Source: Anastrepha obliqua (taxonomy: Eukaryota; Arthropoda; Insecta; Diptera; Tephritidae). From it: 64,000 nt of DNA. The notes beneath the pieces are model-generated. The model saw only the letters and a list, made by a program, of their open reading frames with translations. It was not told the DNA's origin and made no database searches. The position numbers and the translations under genes were made by a program. This document shows positions 11,261 to 23,205 of this stretch, piece by piece (the first letter of the stretch is position 1; each line of letters starts with the position of its first letter). Location of the stretch: contig NC_072895.1 of NCBI RefSeq assembly GCF_027943255.1, positions 41,452,001 to 41,516,000 of the forward strand. Reading direction: 5' to 3'.

Positions 11261-13243
11261 TCTTGGTTCCAAAAAATAAAAAACTTTTGGAGTACAAACC
11301 ATAACTGTCAGCATACACGACAAAAATTAGTCGATCTACTTCATCATTCTTAATAAAGTTTAGAATTATTTTGCCTCGATACACCTTCTAAGAGCTTTGG
11401 TTGTCACATATCAATGTTATTTTAAATAAGTGATTTGTCGTATTCCATAAAATTTAAAAAATAGCGAAACTCCACCAGAACTTGACTAAAATTTCGCATT
11501 ATCGAAATTTTAATTTTTGTTCGCCAGAATAAATGTAGAACGAGTAACTGAAATAAGTGGGGCATTTAAGAAAAACTTAGTGCACAAGTTGATTTGCCAT
11601 TGATTGATTTTGATGCCAAGAATTGAATAGCCACTTGAAATAATTGAAGTCGGTAAATAGCTCCGCCCAATTTCTCTATAGCAGTAATTCTTACGGTTTT
11701 CTAAAATGTGATTTTTCTGTAAAAAACTGAAAAATTAGTGTGAGTTATAATACTACGCCTCTACCGAAGGCATTCAATTCCAATAAAATTTGAAAAATAT
11801 GCAGGACACCACCATCGAGAAAACTGTATATCAGTAGTCTTTTAAACTAAAACATACGCCTACTACACTTGTTCAGTTTTCAACTAGTTCACCTGGTTAA
11901 CACGTTCGCGGACGTGAATGCTTTCATTTGCATTCATTTTAATAGTGAAGCAAAATGGCGTCGTAGCATCCACAGCATTCAAATTTTAAAGCCAAGTTTT
12001 GTTCATTTAATTTCGTGTATAATTTTGTATTTAATATACATTTCAATGTAATGACTCCTTGATTCATTAAGTACTTTCATATAACAGTTAAAATATGATA
12101 CAGATTTTACGAAATACAGATTTTGGATATTACAACTAGTTTCAAAAATAATTGCCTGTCTATTTTTGCAACTCTCTGAACGTGTTAAATCCCTTCCTAC
12201 TTTTACATATAATATAAAATTTGCCCTTCAAAAATTTAGTTCCTTCTACACACTTCAAATAGCACTGAACAAAATTAAAGCATGCTTCATAGTAAGGATA
12301 GACAATATTTAGAAGGATGATACTTTATTTCGATATGGAACCGTCACAACAACCCTATCCAAACTAACTAGAAACGCATAGAGCAAGAAAAATAATTTTT
12401 CGTAGTAAATAATGAAGGTCATGTCTGTTTGTTGGCAGCCTGAATATATGTCCGTATGCATTGCTGCTGCTTTTTCTGCAACACTTTTATTTATTTATTG
12501 ATAAACCAATGACGCATATCTATGATATATTCAGAGAAGCATTCAAGGCATTAAAATGGATAGCGCGGAAATAGAAAAGCGCACAGAGGAAATGAAATGG
12601 ATTGGGAGATCAACCCATTATTGATTGATGCCAATAAAGTACAACAAGAAATAGATGCAATGCAAGTATAAATGTACTAGAGTTGTCATTAGTAACGGTA
12701 AACGTTAATTTCGGTATTTCAAAATAAATTTTTGGTACATATATTCATATTCACTAAAAAACCACTGAATCGTATATTACATCTAGCTCTACCCTAAGTA
12801 TTTATCATGGAATTTCAAAATATTTTTGATGACCTGAAACATGGGTTTCTTAAATATAGTAAAAATACAAGAATTTAATGGGAGTCCTATAAACTAATTG
12901 CGAGATTTTTGGTATTCTTTATAATTTTTCTTACTTTCCACGCTAAACAAAAATTTAAAGAACAATGAGCCAAATCTGGCATCTAAAATATTAACAACCA
13001 ATATAAATGCAATATTTAAAACCACCAATGGGACTATGCAGGCTTAAGTGTTTCGAACGGCAGTCACTCAACCTAACCAACCCTAGATCACGAAATTGAC
13101 ACTTCTAAAATAATTCGAGGTACACCTGTGTTATATCCATAACATAACATTCAAGAAGTCGTCATAGCAGTTCCTAACTGTTAAGCACAAAGTTGCTATG
13201 CTCTAATAGAATAATTATACTCCTAGTCACCCAAAGTGAAGGC
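11261..13243. other. AT-rich, no gene recognised
   Basis: About 2 kb without recognisable coding sequence, TIRs or tRNA-like structures. Confidence 0.45.
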
Positions 13244-13259
13244 TTAAGGGGGTAGTATG

Positions 13260-13303
<44 letters not shown>

Positions 13304-13950
13304 ATTCTATAACATCTTAAGATTATTGTGTGAAAGTTTGAAGTGCATTAGAGTAAAATTGACAAAGACACAAAGGATTAAGTATCTACCTCTCCAACCG
13401 GATTTCACGCTGCCGAAAATAGCTACCTACGTTTTTCTCACACTTGCCTTTTTTACGGTCGGTGTCCACTGTAGATTCATATCTACTGCACCGATTCTTT
13501 TCAAATTTGGTTTTTTTGTTTCTTTACTTTATTCACGAGGTAATGACGTCGAGTTTTTTTTTTTTAATTTTGTCATATTTTAAAACAACAAAGTTTTCAA
13601 GTTTTTTTTATGAAAAATCGGTGTTTTGACTTCAAAGCGCTTTAAAAAATTAAAAAAAAAAAAAAAAAAAAATCGACGTTGTTACCTGCGAAACTTTATT
13701 AGCTGATGAAATCAATTTGGTTTTTTGATTTTAGTTGATCCAGTAATGAGTTCTGAGGGACACGTCCGCGAAGATTCGCTGCCACCAACTCATTTCTTCA
13801 TAAAAATCAATGAAAATTTCACACAATATTCTTTAAATATGACTTTATAATGAAGTAATTTTAAAATTTTGAATAAATCAACTGTGTCGACAAAAAAAAT
13901 TTCGAAAAATATGCTTGTTTTACACCGAATTAACCATACTACCCCCTTAA
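13244..13950. mobile_element. piggyBac-like MITE with TTAA flanks
   Basis: TTAA at 13244-13247 and at 13947-13950 flank a 699-bp non-coding unit. The unit begins GGGGGTAGTATGGTA and ends with its complement CCATACTACCCCC, giving a 13-bp perfect TIR. TTAA duplication is the signature of the piggyBac superfamily. Inside are a T-run of about 39 bases at 13261-13299 and an A-run at about 13650-13671. No transposase is encoded. The open frames at 13326-13629 have no recognisable motifs. Confidence 0.8.
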
Positions 13951-14185
13951 GAATAGACCTCACCACATCTCATCCCATCTATCTTCAATTTTCAAAAGTC
14001 GGAATTGGTTTTTGATTCATATTTCGAAAATATAATTTTTCCAAAATTTACTACAATATTTTGTAAAGAGTACAAAGGTGTTTAAGGCTCTGCAACGTAA
14101 AACTTTTAACTCATTTAAACTGAAACTACTTTTCTGTACAATGTGGCATGAAAAAATAATATTCAGCCAATTATTTTCAAATTTT

Positions 14186-15438
14186 TAAGGTTGTCAAAAA
14201 AGTCTTGCGGTATTTTTATTGAATTTTCAATTGTTCATAAAATTGGTTATAATAATGCGATTTAAGTCAAATATGCGCCGTTTTGTTCGATGACGAGATG
14301 CCAACTTCATAATGCCCCTCTTATAGAAGCTCGCTTCCCTATTGTCAAAAAACTCGGAGAGCCAATTTTCACAGGACTCTCTTGTGGACAACTTCCGACT
14401 ACCAAGCTCGTTCGCCATGGACAGAAATAGGTGGTAATCACTTGGTGCGAGTTCCGGGCTATACGGTGGATGCAAAAGAACCTCCCATCCGAGCTCCCGG
14501 AGCTTCTGGCGCGTCACCAAAGATGTGTGTGGCCTGGCGTTGTCCTGATGGAAGACAATTCGGCCCCTGCTGATCAAAGATGGCCTCTTCTGCATGAGTG
14601 CTGCATTCAAGCGGTCCAGTTGTTGGCAGTACAGGTCCGAATTGAGCGTTTGGCCATAGGGGAGCAGCTCATAGTGGATGATTCCCTGCCAATCCCACCA
14701 AACACACAGAAGAACCTTCCTGGCCGTCAATCCAGGCTTGGCCACCGTCTGGGCAGCTTCACCGCTTTTCGACCACGACCGTTTGCGCTTCACGTTGTCG
14801 TAAGTGACCCATCCGCTTCAAAAACGGATCGATTTTGTTGCGATTCAGAAGCGATTCACATGCATCCATACGAGCAAAAATGTTTTTTTGCGTCAAGTTG
14901 TGTGGCACCCATACATCGAGCTTCTTTTTGAATCCAAGCTTCTTCAAATGGTTTATAACGGTTTGATGATTCATGCCCAGCTCTTGGCCGATGCTACGGC
15001 TGCTACTCTGCCGGTCTCTTTCGATCAATTCAGCGATTTTATCGCAATTTTCGATGGCAGGCCTTCCGGGCCGTGGCGCATTTTCGATCACCTCTGCACC
15101 AGAACGAAAACGTTGAAACCATCGTTGTGCGGTGGAAATGGAAACTATATCGGGTCTATAAACTGCACAAATTTTATTGGCAGCATGAGATGCATTTTTG
15201 CCTTTATCGTAGTAGTACTGTAAAATATGCCGTATTTTCTCTTTATTTTGTTCCATGTTTGCGACGCTATAACTCACGAACGACTAAAAGCAAACAACAA
15301 TTAATCAAACATGTGTTAGCACGTGAAAAGAGGTTTCCAAAAAGCTCTAGCGTGAACCGATGCGACGAATACAACTAGAACTACGCGCTTGCAAAGACAA
15401 GCTTGCGGAAATACCGCAAGACTTTTTTGACAACCTTA
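14186..15438 (-). mobile_element. DD34D mariner with perfect 28-bp TIRs, two deletions
   Basis: AGGTTGTCAAAAAAGTCTTG opens a 28-bp inverted repeat, perfect at 14188-14215 and 15409-15436, with TA on both sides. The transposase reads leftwards from the methionine at 15256 (MEQNKEKIRHILQYYYDKGK). It has two HTH motifs (ISTAQRWFQRFRSG; SRSIGQELGMNHQTVINHLK), a WVPHNLTQ linker, VLLCVWWDW, FHQDNARPHTS and PSDYHLF (34-residue spacing). Near 14800 the frame breaks: after FLKRM the reading jumps to the sequence that normally follows the catalytic TGDEKW block. About 20 bp with the first Asp are therefore deleted. A second deletion of about 10 bp near 14285 shifts the C-terminus. It resembles the mellifera subfamily. 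Otherwise it is well preserved. Confidence 0.92.
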
Positions 15439-15639
15439 TATTTTTAACTCATTTTATTTCTCATTTAAGGAGAAAATTAATAAAAAAAACAGTCTGCCGT
15501 CGTAGTTCAAAGTCCAAGCATACGCCATCCGGTTAATCGATTTACGTTTCAATTGTTTTCTTAGCCTACGAAAACGTTATAGTACCTCAGCACTTTCATC
15601 AGTTTTCATAATTTTTTTTTAATTAACTACCATACATAT

Positions 15640-15990
15640 TTTATAACAACATGGATTTTGCTACAGCATATACCATGTTAACAAAATTTATAAAAATTTC
15701 AAAAAATTTCGTACAAATTTTAAACTTTTAAATCAAAATTATAATAAAAAAAAAAAAACATTGGGTGCGCCGTTTTATAGCCCATTAAGTTTTAGTACAA
15801 TATTTTTATTAATGTAATAAAGCACACATTTAAAGTGACTTCATTTACGTGTTGCTCATTTTCTTCATATAACAAATGCCCTTTTTTTATATGCGGAATA
15901 TGCTCAACCCCGTTAGGAAAAAAATTACCAAAAATCAATTAAGAATTTGGACGATTTTAAAATTGCATTTTATTATACGCGCGTTTATTG
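15640..15990 (-). repeat. AT-rich dispersed repeat, copy 1
   Basis: Read on the minus strand it contains CTTTATTACA, then AAAACTTAATGGGCTATAAAAC, then AAATTTGTACGAAATTTT. This is the same order as the copies near 17.9, 25.7, 57.9 and 62.2 kb. No coding capacity. Confidence 0.5.
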
Positions 15991-16019
15991 GACTACATAA
16001 CTATTTACCCAATTTTTTT

Positions 16020-16690
16020 AACTCGAATTCAAAAGTTTGAAATTTTCGTGAATGTTTTTCGAATTTTTATTTATTTTGTAGAGTCTGAAATTTTGATTCT
16101 AATTAAAGAATTTGAAATTTTGATGAAAATTTTTCGAAATTTTATAAATTTTTTACAGAGCATGAAATTTTGATTCTAGATAAGAAACCTGATATTTTGT
16201 GCAAAGTTTTTAATTTGTATAAATTTTGTACGAAACATGAAATTTTGATTGTAATTAAAAAATTTGAAATTTTGGTGAATATTTTTCCAATTTTTATAAA
16301 TTTTGTGCAAAGCGTGAAATTTTGATTCTCGTTAAAAAGCTCTAAATTTTGTTAAAAATTTTTCGTGTTTTTATAAGTTTGTAAAGGGTATAAAGATTTG
16401 ATTTTAATTTAAAAGTTAGAAAATTTCTTAATAATTTTTCGAATTTTTTTAAATTTTGTACAAAGCATAAAATTTTTGATTCTAATTAAAGTATTTGAAA
16501 TTTTGTTCAAAGATTTTCGATTATATATAAATTTGGTATAAAATATGAAATTGTGATTCTAACTAAAAAATTTGAAATTTGGTTGAAAATTTTTGAAATT
16601 TTTTAAAATTTCGTACAAAGCATAAAAAAGTTTGAAATTTTGATAAAAATTTTTCGAATATTAATTTTAGAATGCGTTATATTAAAAAAA
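16020..16690 (+). repeat. AT-rich minisatellite, 75-78 bp unit, about 8 copies
   Basis: The anchor string TGAAATTTTGATTCT or a close variant recurs at about 16085, 16163, 16238, 16315, 16393, 16468 and 16545, then at 16621 in altered form. Each unit continues with TAATTAAAAAATTTGAAATT, then GAAAATTTTTCGAA, then TTATAAATTTTGTACAAAG. Divergence between units is moderate. There is no protein-coding constraint. The open frame at 15988-16173 is a by-product of the repeat. Confidence 0.85.
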
Positions 16691-16699
16691 AAAATTAGT

Positions 16700-17860
16700 G
16701 AAAATTAAAAAATCAAAAGAAAAGTAGTGAAACCTGATAAAAATATTCTACCATAATCTTTTCGAGGAATACAGATAAATTCGTGTTTTCCCCCATTAAG
16801 TGAAAGAGCCAAAATTTTACTCATCGCACAATCTCATTTTTTTCTGAAGGATCATCCTTAGCGATTTTATACACAACTAATTTGTTTGTCAATATAAATT
16901 TATTTTTTTATAATATTCTATTTTTTTTTTATAATTTTTAAGTATTCAAGTAGATGCATTACAAAGTTTAAATATCGTCTTAAATTTTTCCACTTGCAAA
17001 GAACTCTTAAAAATTCCTATAATTCAGAAGTACATGACCGTCATGACTTCACTAAAATATTTTTTTGTATTCAGAAATTTACTAAAACCTGTGTACGAAT
17101 ATAAAGATTAACTTAACATAGGGTTTTTTATTACCCATAGAGAAACTTACGCAAAATTTAGGGCACTTAAGACAAAATCGTTTAGTCTTAATATGCAGTA
17201 GAATTCCACAAGTCCCACGAAAGTACACACAAATGATTTGGCGTTGCCTATTTGCAGGCGCCAAGCGTATTTTATGCGCAGTAATTTTTTCCATGGCTGA
17301 AATATGATTAGCTGTAGCATAATCCGTATAAATGACACAAATGTGAATTAAAATTACAAATTCAAAGGCGTGTTAGGCAGAGCTAAGTTAATATCCAGCA
17401 GCTACAAATTCACTATGCATTGAGATATCGCTACTTGGGCTTACATGCAAACTAACTTTGTGATGAACTGAAATATGTACATAAATGTGTATGTTTCTGC
17501 GTAGCATACTTTGACTACATAATATTATAATATATGCGAGCATATTCCTAAGAAGCGTGAGCCCGTTTTCAAAGTGTTAACGCAATCGTGAGTCGAGTAG
17601 GGAAATGCCTGATAAATGAACGAATTATGTACTTGAAAATTCGAATTAATAAAAGACATTAAAATGCTAAAATATTTATACATACATAAAGAGCTAAGTC
17701 TACCAACCTCAAAGATATTAAAATAGTAGTAATTAGAACTTTCTGCAACTTTTACCAAATGCAGCTAAAACTAGTTCAACCGCCTTTTTTGAAGAATAAT
17801 CGTCTACTGTGGTCCATCCTTCAATAAAAATCATATAACGCAAAGTTTCAAACTTTGTAC
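16700..17860. other. AT-rich, nothing recognised
   Basis: Only short open frames without familiar motifs. Confidence 0.45.
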
Positions 17861-17995
17861 TAAATTTTTCAAAATTAAAACAAAGAGTTTTAAGCTCCAT
17901 CTTCTTAACTAGATTTTTTAAAACTTTTATGGGCATGCAGTTTTATAGCTCATTGAGTTTTACTACATGAAATGCAAATTTCGAGTGCTACAAAA
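17860..17995 (-). repeat. AT-rich dispersed repeat, copy 2
   Basis: On the minus strand, AAAACTCAATGAGCTATAAA and AATTTTGAAAAATTTAGTAC match the family described at 57.9 kb. Confidence 0.5.
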
Positions 17996-18224
17996 TATCT
18001 TGGATTTTTGTTAATTTTCAGCGAGTAATTCGTGTGGAAGAAAAGGTTTGACTGTTTTCAATATTTTGTAGTCACTTGATTCATACTCTATGTTAAGCAA
18101 GGATCGAATACCTGAGACAGGTAATGCCGAATCTTTACGAATTATGATGTACAGGCGACTCACGTGGCATATATTTCATTTTTAAAGCGAAATTAACATG
18201 GGCTGAAATTCCAATTCACTTTAT

Positions 18225-18610
18225 TGCTTAGATACCCACAAACAAGCGTTGTTACTACGCAATAAAGTTCTCAACCCCAACGCGTTTCTTAAACCAATAT
18301 GGACGTACGGAGTCGAAATCTGGGGCTCTGCCTCGAAATATAGCCTGTGAATCCTCCAAAGGTTCTAGTAAAAGAAGTTACGCATGTGTGCCAATGCGCC
18401 ATGGTTTGAACAACACGAAGTATTGTAACGAGATCCAAATTTTAAGGCAATTTACAAATAAATCAGCAGAATCAATCAGCGATGAAGCATTCGGCTTACC
18501 ACTCATTCAATTTCTCGAGCAGTGAGCCTATGTAATACCACCTTCGTTCATGAAAATTAAAAATTGTATGCCTCATGAATTAATGCAAAGATTTGAAATG
18601 TAAAATGTAA
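18225..18610 (+). mobile_element. jockey-like LINE 3' fragment
   Basis: Peptides KPIWTYGVEIWGSASKYSL, ILQRF and LRMCANAPWFEQHEVL (18285-18430) are characteristic of the C-terminal part of jockey-clade reverse transcriptases. Stops interrupt them (for example after KYSL). A remnant of the following region (EEAFGLPLIQFLEQ-like in a shifted frame) runs to about 18530. It is a 5'-truncated, decayed copy. It is related to the fragment at 36.6 kb, but the two are on opposite strands. Confidence 0.75.
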
Positions 18611-18729
18611 AAATGTATGAATAAAACTATTAATTATAAATGTCTCGTATTATATAGTGCGTAGAATTGTGCAATGAGCTCCGATGGGTGTTCTTACGCA
18701 AAACTAAACTTCTTGGATTTGTAACTATG

Positions 18730-19976
18730 TACAGGGTGGCTGATGAATTTTGCTACATTAAGAAACTCAAATAACTTTTTTTTTAGTGTATGGAATTCAT
18801 TTATTTTTTTTTTTAAGTTGAAGGTCATTAAATTTTATTAAATGTAGCTTAACTAGTTTTAAAAATAATTGAATTTAAATGCCCCCCATGCTCGTTGACA
18901 CAAGTGCGGCATCTTAGTAAAAAGTTGTTCATTGCTGCTTTGAGAGTTGCGACAGGAATAGCCGCAATTGTTGCCCGAATGGATTTTTTAGTTCATCCAA
19001 ATTTGTTGGCTTTGTTTTATAAATTTGTTGGCTTGTTTACATAAACCCCACAAGAAAAAGTCAGGTGCAGTAAGGTCAGGCGACCTGGGGGGCCAACGAA
19101 ATTCGGAGTTTCTTGAAATCAGTTTATTGGGAAATTTTCGTCGCAACTCTGTCATAACAGTCTGGGCTATGTGAGACGTTGCCCCATCTTGTTGAAACCA
19201 CACAGAGTTGAAAGGAATTCTCTTTCGGCGTAGTTCTGGATAGAAAAATTTATTCAGCATTTTCAAATAACGGTCTCCAGTAACCGTAACGGTGTGACCA
19301 TTTTCTTCAAAAAAATAAGGCCCGACAATACAGCGTGAAGAAACCGCACACCACACTGTCACGCGAAGAGGATGCAGTTCCGTCTCGTGGAGTATCTGTG
19401 GGTTAGAAGTACTCCATATTCGACAATTTTGTTTGTTCACATTGCCGTTTAAATCGAAATGGCAAGTCTGAATCGGCAAGTCTGCTGCATTCAGTTTGTT
19501 AACCATTTGAATTTTGTAGGGAAATAAGTCTAAATCTTTGTGCATTATTGTTTGCAAAGACTGTCGGCTGACACCAAGTTGAGCAGATAAGCTTCTTGTT
19601 GAAACCCTTGGATTGCTTTGTATAGCTGCGGCTACAGCAGCGATCGTTTCCTCCGTCCGAACTGGTGGGTTTCGATGATAAGGCCTTCTTGCGACTGTTC
19701 CTTGCTCAGCAAAATTATTCACCAGTCTCATTATGGTCCATCTGCTCGGGGGATCGCCGCCAAACATCCGCCTGTACTCTCTCTGTACCAAAACTACGGA
19801 CTCCAGTGCGTGATAGCGGCGGACTATCCAAATTCTTGTTTGCGTGTCCCAGTTATCCATTTTAATAAATTTTAAAGATCAATCTGCAAATTAAAACAAA
19901 AATGAAACAGATAACTTAAAAAGAAAAAAAGTTATTCAATTTTTTTTTGGTAGCGGCTTTCATCAGCCACCCTATA
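18730..19976 (-). mobile_element. DD41D mariner with TIRs, catalytic block deleted
   Basis: TIRs CAGGGTGGCTGATGAA at 18732 and its complement ending at 19974 are flanked by TA. The transposase starts at 19860 (MDNWDTQTRIWIVRRYHALE). It contains an N-terminal HTH (about residues 30-60), RVSTRSLSAQLGVSRQSLQT and NVNKQNCRIWS. VTVWCAVSSRCIVGPYFF, WFQQDGATSH (second Asp) and PPRSPDLTAPDFFLWG (third Asp) follow. I count 41 residues between these two Asp. The block that should hold the first Asp (SDEAHF) is missing: residues run from ADLPIQT directly into CHFDLNGNVNKQ, an in-frame internal deletion. Near 19030 an extra T shifts the frame, so the C-terminus is lost at 18988. The expected C-terminal peptide continues in another frame to about 18850. 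Confidence 0.93.
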
Positions 19977-20435
19977 TAAATAATGCTAGATGATATTTTT
20001 TATGACATATTGTATGTAATCAATGGAGTTACAGGATTAAAAAAAAAACTTGAGACTTCCACTAACATTTTATAGACTATACCACCGCATACCCAGAAAA
20101 TTTTGATTGAAAATTTTGATAAAATTTCGTCAATTTTTCATAAATATTATATTTGTCCACTGTTTGAAACTTTGTTAGTTCTTTATTTATAATATTAACT
20201 AAATTTTTAAGAAAAACTGATGGTGTGTTTATAATTTTACAACGAGATGCATATGAAAAGAAGTCTTAAAGGCTTAAATTAATAGTGGTTAGTGCAAGTG
20301 CATACGATTTTAGAAGAAAATCTATATTCAAATTAGTATAATTTTCAAACGAACACCCGATAGTAGGCCTAGTAAAACTCTTGGAACATATTTTCACTCT
20401 ATTTCGAGACTGAAAATATCTCAGCTAAGATCATT
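19977..20435. other. AT-rich spacer
   Basis: One stretch at about 20095-20180 resembles a single unit of the 16-kb minisatellite. Nothing else recognised. Confidence 0.4.
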
Positions 20436-20439
20436 TTCT

Positions 20440-21245
20440 TTAAATAAGATATGCGCCGTTTAGTTGCATAACCCTGGTTTATTGCGGTAAAAAACTAGAC
20501 CAGCTCCTTTCACAAGCCTCTCTTTGCACCATTTTTGTGTCAGTAAGAAAAGTTTATAAATGTTTAACAAGGTAATACGCGCTTGGGATCAGACCTGGAT
20601 TACACCTGTTATAAGAATCCTCTAGCCAAGTTTTTGAAGCTTCGCGCGTACAGCCTGATGTTGTCTTGATGCAACACAATATCCTACCTAATCGCTAATT
20701 CTGGCCACATCTGATCGGTTGCCTGTTCAGTCTGGTCAATTGTCTATAACAGAAGTGCGCGTTGAGTGTTTGTAGCAGTTGAAGCAGCTCATAATGGAAG
20801 AGATTAAATTCCAACTACACCAAACACATTTCGCATCAAGCTTGGGCGTTTACTTGAGTTTGGTGCTCGTTTACATTTGGTGATTATAATATGATATTTT
20901 TCAATTGTTGTTTTTGTATATCACCCATTTGTTGTCATATTTTATCATACGCTTCAAAGATGGGTCGACTTCGTTGCGTTTCAGCAAAGAGTTGCACTAG
21001 TCTTTCGATTCAAAAGGTTGTTTCGTCAACTTATCTGGTTTCTTCTTAAGACCAGCCTCTTACAAATATCTTACAAATTTCCTGGCTAATTTTCAGTTCC
21101 TGGACGATTGCACTGCTCTGTGATTTTTCCGTGCTGGGCTCATAAGTAACACATACTTTTCTTGCAGTAGGTGGGTAGGTGAAATGACGCGGCTTCGATA
21201 CTATTATGAGACCTTCAACAGACAGATATCTAGATATCAGATATC
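20440..21245 (-). mobile_element. mariner (DD34D type) fossil
   Basis: Reading leftwards in shifting frames: LLNRNEVDPSLKRMIKYDNK (about 20935-21010, the block around the first catalytic Asp, here YDNKW), then PKLDAKCVWCSWNL (about 20800-20845). HYELLQLLQTLNA, VLHQDNIRLYAR (about 20640-20690) and finally NGAYL near 20447 follow. The order is that of mariner transposases of the type at 14.2 kb. No TIRs survive. The right side abuts a LINE end. Confidence 0.7.
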
Positions 21246-21249
21246 TTGG

Positions 21250-21850
21250 AGCATTACCCGAGGCTGTCGAAAAAAGGAGCAACCAGTAATCTTAATCGTA
21301 TAGTTGCCAAACCCGGACATTTACAAAGAAAGCGCTCGACAGTCTCCTTCTCTGAAAGGTCCCCAAAGCTTCTGCAATGGGGGTTAAATGGTAACCCTAG
21401 CTTTCCTGTGTGTATGCTGGTAGAACAATGACAAGTAACCAGAGCTACGAGTTTGGAAATTGAATGGAGAGGAGTCCAAAAAACTTTCTGAGTCCTCCGT
21501 ATATTGTACTGAGGCCAAAGGGTTTTCGAAACAGCACATGATGAAATGCTTTTCTGCGTTTTCTTGAGAAATAATTTGTGCAGTTCCCCTTTAACAACTG
21601 TCAGGGGGATGCCGATGTCCGTGTAGGAGGTTCCTGAAGCCAATTTCATTTCCTTCTATGTTCCTATGTCCTTGAACCCAAATTAGAGAAATGTTACCTG
21701 CACACCCAAGAGATTTGATCTCCTCCTTACCGGAGCTTACTAGTTTCGTTCTGCACCATGGCGTCGTCGCGGTTAGACTATCGGAGAAAATATTAATCTT
21801 TCCCTCGCTCCCGTGTTCCTTAAGCATTTTGCATGCCGTAGGCTACTGAA
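21250..21850 (-). mobile_element. LINE RNase H and C-terminal zinc knuckle, fragment
   Basis: Two overlapping frames read leftwards. One (21827-21591) has NIFSDSLTAT and ISLIWVQGHRNIEGNEI, the RNase H motifs found at the C-terminus of I/jockey-group non-LTR elements. The other (21649-21254) continues with a Cys/His cluster, HCRSFGDLSEKETVERFLCKCPGL, typical of the terminal CCHC-like motif. A frameshift joins them at about 21600-21630. 5' truncated. Confidence 0.8.
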
Positions 21851-23205
21851 ACATTTATGACATTTCTCGTTTTTATCTCTATTTTGGAACGCCATGACAC
21901 TCAACTAACTTCACCAAATAAAAAACTTTCAAAAATTTGTTTTTCAATCATATGTATTTTCAACTTTCTTGACAGGCCAGGTTATGAAAAGAGACTCACT
22001 TTTCCCAAATTTAATTTATTAGTGCATGCTTTCAAATTTTCGGTGCCATACATTTTCTAATAACCCAGTAACATCGAACAAGCATTGCCTACAATAACAG
22101 AGTGAATAGAACAAATTGAATTATTAACGTCTTAGCTAAAGTAAGAGCACGAGTAATCATTTCAGTTGAACTTTGAGAGCTGAATAAGGCATTGAATGCA
22201 AAGAATTTCAAGAAAATTGCATGATTAATGAGTGGAAGATAATTGTAATTCCTTTGCATTTCTTTGATTCTGATATATGGATACATACCTACATATATGT
22301 ATGTATGTAAAAAGTTAGCTGAAGTAGAGATTGGGAATAGTTTTGTAAAAATCTAGTTTTCTCCATATATTATATTTCATGACTCCCTTCGAACTAAGCA
22401 GTGCAAAACGGATTAAGAGTAGCACAGATTGCAACGGTTTAGCTAAAGCAGCTCAGTTATCTGCACTCTTCGTACAGTGACTGTGAGAGAAATTTTGAGA
22501 AATGTTAAATTTTATATTTTATATTGTAACAGGAGCCTCTTGAGTTCGCCATAGTCAACAGATGCAATAGAGCGCTAATTCCAATTACTGTGAATAATTA
22601 GCTGGTTTCACGAATACAAAATTATGCCGAGGTAGTCAATTGCCATATCATTGAGTAAGAGTTGACAAATGAAAGCATTGCGTATGGACAAAGCGTACAC
22701 CAATGGTAATTACCTGACTGCGGGAATTTGAAAGCTAAAATAAATTTTGCATTAGCAAGTAGTAAAGCCAGGCGGAACCAAATGTGCAATGGCGGGGAGG
22801 TTCTAAACAAGTCTAAATATAAATAATTTTTAACGGTTACTCTCCTACCATTCAACCCATCACATGGGGCTCTCAGTCCGGACGACGTATAAATAATTTT
22901 TGTTAAGTCTGGATAGCTAAAAATGTTCAGCTATAGAAAAAAATTTCCGGGTGAATAAAAATATAGAGCTACATAAGCGCGAATTATTTATTGAGATAGT
23001 ATGGTAACGGTTTTTTGATGGCAAAAACCAAACCAATACTTGGAAAAAGTATAACTTATTTGAAAATGAAATTTCAAGAAAAAAATTAATTTTCAACAAA
23101 AAAATATTTACTCCTTGTGATAGAGCTGTCTTACTATCGATAGTTGAGACCATGGATGATTTTCAAAGTTGAAAACATTATTTATTGTAACTGCACTTAC
23201 TTATA
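21851..23205. other. non-coding, nothing recognised
   Basis: No element or gene recognised. A TATG/TACA microsatellite-like patch lies at about 22284-22311. Confidence 0.45.

Noticed and set aside
14382..15378. Plus-strand open frames of 63, 166, 139 and 101 codons
   Set aside because: They lie antisense to a mariner transposase with conserved motifs on the minus strand.
16020..16690. CRISPR-like array
   Set aside because: Units are contiguous, 75-78 bp, diverged and without constant repeats separated by unique spacers. It is a minisatellite in a eukaryotic genome.
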